This document shows, one piece after another, positions 61,084-64,000 of a DNA stretch of 64,000 bases. Every line of letters begins with the position of its first letter. Position 1 is the first letter of the stretch. The stretch is from Thermogutta terrifontis (GTDB taxonomy: Bacteria; Planctomycetota; Planctomycetia; Pirellulales; Thermoguttaceae), in assembly GCF_002277955.1 (NCBI RefSeq), contig NZ_CP018477.1:4609206-4673205 (forward strand), given 5' to 3'. The translations under genes were made by a program, and so were the position numbers. The notes beneath the pieces were generated by a model. That model made no database searches, was not told the origin of the DNA, and was given only the letters and a program-made list of their open reading frames with translations.

Positions 61084-62832
61084 ATGATGCGTTTGCAGGG
61101 AATAGCGGTATCTCCGGGGATAGCCATCGGAAAGGCGGTGGTGATTGGGCAGGACAGTTTCAGTATCCCGCGGGAGTACGTCGAGGCAGACGCTGTCGAG
61201 CAGGAGGTGGCACGATTTCGAGAAGCCCTTCAGGTGGCCGCCCGGGAAATTGAAAACAATCGGGATCTGGTCACCCGGGAACTCGGCCCCAAATCGGGTG
61301 CGATCTTTCAGGCCCATCTGGAAATCCTGGAGGATCCCAAGATTCGCGAGGACGTCGAGTCGCTCATCCGCAACCGCCAGTATTCCTCAGAAAAAGCTGT
61401 CAGTCTTGTGTTGCGGCAATTCGCCGAGATGTTCCGGCGGTTGCCCAATCCGGTGATCGCCGATCGGGCCTATGACGTTCTGGACATCGAGCGGCATTTG
61501 TTGCGGGCCCTTCTCGGACAGCCCCATCGCAGTCTCTATCATCTGACGTCTCCAGCGGTCGTTCTGGCCAGGAATCTGACGCCCAGCGAAGTGGCCAATT
61601 TGGACCGAAAGATGGTCCGCGGCTTTGCCACGGAGCTTGGTGGACCGACCAGCCATACGGCCATCGTGGCCCAGGGCATGGGGATTCCGGCGGTGGTCGG
61701 AACGGGACCGTTTCTCACCGAGGTCTCCGGCGGCGATATCGTGATCGTCGATGGTGATCGCGGTATCGTCATCGTTCGCCCGGATGAATCCACCCTCCGT
61801 GAATATGAGGAAGAAGCCCGGGCTATCCGTGCATTCATCACGGAGCTAGAAAAGCTTCGGGACCTGCCGGCGGAGACGCTGGACGGCACACGGATTGAAA
61901 TCTACGGTAATATCGAGTTCCCGCACGAAGCGGCGCTTTGCCTGCAAAATGGAGCGGAAGGCATTGGGCTGTATCGCACCGAGTTTCTCTATCTCGGCCG
62001 GAACGATCTGCCCAGCGAAGAAGATCATTACCAGGCGTACTGCGAAGTCGTCCGGATTATGGGTGATCGGCCGGTCACTATCCGCACGTTCGATCTGGGG
62101 GCCGATAAAGTCCCGCTCCAACTGGGACTGGAAAAAGAAGCCAACCCCTGTCTGGGCTTGCGAAGTATACGTCTGGCGCTGCGGTATCTGCCCCTGTTTC
62201 AAACACAGTTGCGAGCCATTCTGAGGGCCAGCGTGTGTGGTAACGTGCAGATCATGTTCCCCATGATCAGCACGCTGGCCGAGCTTCGCCAGGCCAAACT
62301 CATGCTGGCGGAAGTGATGGAAGACCTGGCGGAGAGCCGGATTCCTTTCCGTCGGGACATTCCGCTGGGCATTATGGTGGAAGTTCCCTCCGTTGCCGTG
62401 ACCATTGACCGGTTCCTGGACGAAGTGGACTTCATCAGTCTGGGAACGAACGATTTGATTCAATACACCCTTGCGGTGGACCGCACCAACCGCAATGTGG
62501 TGAACATGTACAACGCCACTGAGCCCGCGGTGCTGCGGCTGATTCATCACGTGATCCAGGAGGCTTCGCGGAAAGGCGTGCCGGTCAGTTTGTGCGGCCA
62601 GATGAGCAGTCATCCGCTCCACACCATGCTGCTCATTGGGCTGGGATTGCGGAAGTTCAGTGTGGCCGCCCATTCCATCCTTGAAATCAAGAAGGTCTGC
62701 CGCAGCGTGACCGTCCAACAGTGTGAGGCCCTTGCGAAACGGGCTCTGGAAATGGATCATGCCCGCGATGTGCAGGCACTCCTTCGGGAGCAGTTGATCA
62801 AGTTGATCCCGGCGTTCAGTCGGATCATGTGA
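61084..62832 (+). CDS. ptsI: Phosphoenolpyruvate-protein phosphotransferase (Enzyme I)
   Basis: A 582-residue EI that takes phosphate from PEP and passes it to HPr. The phosphohistidine is H191 in GGPTSHTAIVAQGMGIPAVV; the PEP site has ALCLQNGAEGIGLYRTEFLY; the acid/base cysteine is C504 in VSLCGQMSSHP. These match E. coli positions closely (His189, Cys502). The start is ATGATG at 61084. It overlaps a GTG of the next frame at its stop. Together with EIIA and HPr it forms an incomplete, probably regulatory PTS. Confidence 0.96.
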   Translation: MMRLQGIAVSPGIAIGKAVVIGQDSFSIPREYVEADAVEQEVARFREALQVAAREIENNRDLVTRELGPKSGAIFQAHLEILEDPKIREDVESLIRNRQYSSEKAVSLVLRQFAEMFRRLPNPVIADRAYDVLDIERHLLRALLGQPHRSLYHLTSPAVVLARNLTPSEVANLDRKMVRGFATELGGPTSHTAIVAQGMGIPAVVGTGPFLTEVSGGDIVIVDGDRGIVIVRPDESTLREYEEEARAIRAFITELEKLRDLPAETLDGTRIEIYGNIEFPHEAALCLQNGAEGIGLYRTEFLYLGRNDLPSEEDHYQAYCEVVRIMGDRPVTIRTFDLGADKVPLQLGLEKEANPCLGLRSIRLALRYLPLFQTQLRAILRASVCGNVQIMFPMISTLAELRQAKLMLAEVMEDLAESRIPFRRDIPLGIMVEVPSVAVTIDRFLDEVDFISLGTNDLIQYTLAVDRTNRNVVNMYNATEPAVLRLIHHVIQEASRKGVPVSLCGQMSSHPLHTMLLIGLGLRKFSVAAHSILEIKKVCRSVTVQQCEALAKRALEMDHARDVQALLREQLIKLIPAFSRIM

Positions 62833-62870
62833 ACCTCATTCCTGAGTACGGCAACAGAACAGGTGGCGCT

Positions 62871-63863
62871 ATGAAGTCGCGATTGTTTCCTGCCTTGCAA
62901 CGGGAAGTGTCGGAAATCGGATTGGGTACGTGGCAATTGGGCGGCACGGAATGGGGGGACGTGCCCGAGGAGGAGGCCCTCAACACATTGGCGGCTGCCG
63001 CAGAGGCGGGTATCACCTTCATTGATACGGCCGACATCTACGGCCTGGGCCGCAGTGAATCGCTCATCGGACGCTTCTTGAAAGGCCGACCAGATCGCGA
63101 CCGTTTCATTGTGGCCACCAAACTGGGAAGGCATCCCGAACCGGGTTGGCCCGCCAACTTCACCAGGGAAGTCGTCCGCCGCCACACAGAGGATTCCCTC
63201 CGTCGCCTGGGCGTGGATGTCATCGATCTGACGCAAACCCACAGCCTCCCCCTGGAGGTCATGCGCGATACAGGCATTTTCGACTATCTGCGCGAACTGC
63301 GGGACGAGGGCAAAATACGGGCATACGGTGCCAGCGTAGAAAGCATGGAAGAGGCCCTCTTCTGTCTCAATGTTGAGGGAATGGCCTCTCTCCAGATCAT
63401 CTTTAACATCTTTCGGCAGAAGCCCATCGATGTCCTTTTCGACGAGGCCCAGAAACGGGGTGTGGCGCTGATCATTCGTCTGCCGCTGGCCAGCGGATTG
63501 CTGGCAGGGAAATTCACTCGGGATACCCAATTCGCCCCCAACGACCATCGGTTCTTTAATCGTGATGGCGAGAAGTTCAATGTGGGGGAGACGTTTGCGG
63601 GCCTGCCCTTTGAAAAAGGTCTCGAACTCGTCGAGCACATTCGACCATGGGTGCCCTCGGGAATGACCATGGCCCAGATGGCCTTGCGGTGGTGCCTGGA
63701 TTTTGATGCCGTGACCACCGTTATTCCCGGGGCAAAGCGTCCCGACCAGGCACGGAGCAATGCCGCGGCCAGTGATTTGATGCCGCTTCCTCCCATCCTC
63801 CACAACAGGCTGGGCCGTTTCTATGAGGCCCAGGTCGCCGCGCACATTCGGGGCAAGTACTGA
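62871..63863 (+). CDS. Aldo/keto reductase
   Basis: A 330-residue NADPH-dependent oxidoreductase with the (beta/alpha)8 fold. The catalytic tetrad is visible: Asp and Tyr in FIDTADIYGLGRSES, Lys in VATKLGRH and His in LTQTHSLP. The C-terminal cofactor region is TTVIPGAKRPDQARSNAAAS. The ATG at 62871 has AGGTGG 7 bases upstream; a GTG at 62829 overlapping the ptsI stop is an alternative with coupling. The substrate is unknown. The last 137 bases of the window after its stop show no feature. Confidence 0.9.
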   Translation: MKSRLFPALQREVSEIGLGTWQLGGTEWGDVPEEEALNTLAAAAEAGITFIDTADIYGLGRSESLIGRFLKGRPDRDRFIVATKLGRHPEPGWPANFTREVVRRHTEDSLRRLGVDVIDLTQTHSLPLEVMRDTGIFDYLRELRDEGKIRAYGASVESMEEALFCLNVEGMASLQIIFNIFRQKPIDVLFDEAQKRGVALIIRLPLASGLLAGKFTRDTQFAPNDHRFFNRDGEKFNVGETFAGLPFEKGLELVEHIRPWVPSGMTMAQMALRWCLDFDAVTTVIPGAKRPDQARSNAAASDLMPLPPILHNRLGRFYEAQVAAHIRGKY

Positions 63864-64000
63864 TATCACTTTTGCCGGTCACCTCGGCTCCGTCCAAGCA
63901 ATCAGCAGAAGCTTTTTTGACGCGGCGTGGTCCCCGGGGACACTGCAGTGAGTAGGTCCTCTTTTTGCGCTCCAGCGAAGCCGGATAAGATATGTAAACA

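Overview
The window looks like a chromosomal segment of a planctomycete, probably a thermophilic member related to Thermogutta. The basis is a compact minus-strand flagellar operon with planctomycete-like oddities, secreted sugar-active proteins, S21, a reduced PTS, a type I-B CRISPR system and moderately high GC. The lineage is inferred from gene content and protein style, not from a marker-gene search.

Layout. 1-3140 (minus): iron-sulfur assembly operon sufR-nuoB-sufC-sufB, with sufB cut by the window edge. 3823-5618 (plus): a sodium symporter of the NSS family with its MetS-type small subunit. 5872-12651 (plus): a six-gene run hdrC-hdrB-hdrA-mvhD-mvhG-mvhA, predicted to form an electron-bifurcating heterodisulfide-reductase/[NiFe]-hydrogenase complex, closed by a hairpin terminator. 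13010-21127 (plus): a complete type I-B cas operon, cas8b/cst1-cas7-cas5-cas3-cas4-cas1-cas2-cas6. It is followed by a leader and a 37-repeat CRISPR array (21503-23976), whose distal end is disrupted by a MITE-like heptad-repeat element. 25129-25509: pterin carbinolamine dehydratase. 25555-28362 (minus): a large secreted WbsX/GH99-like protein. 29539-32947 (plus): rpsU, a secreted metzincin-like protease and a TPR protein. 32964-39055: sugar metabolism genes (nagA-like, a TIM-barrel isomerase, a Tat-exported protein, araD, araB). 40001-45400: a thioredoxin with two plausible starts, a second SufR-like regulator, an octaheme cytochrome/TPR protein and 5-formyl-THF cyclo-ligase. 45605-56294 (minus): flagellar genes flgF-flgG-flgA-flgH-flgI-flgJ-flgN-flgK-flgL. 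57148-63863: hemC, a DUF502 membrane protein, PTS components (EIIA, HPr, EI) and an aldo/keto reductase.

Four intergenic blocks (24372-24822, 28513-28790, 39290-39870, 56671-57013) consist of strings of short perfect hairpins. Most belong to one family: a 7-bp stem, the loop ACAAG and a CTCCGA tail. The stem bases change in a compensatory way between copies. I consider this the least explained structure in the window. The MITE-like insertion in the CRISPR tail, the Hdr/Mvh complex in a bacterium without methanogenesis genes nearby, and the octaheme cytochrome beside a SufR paralog are the other main points of interest.
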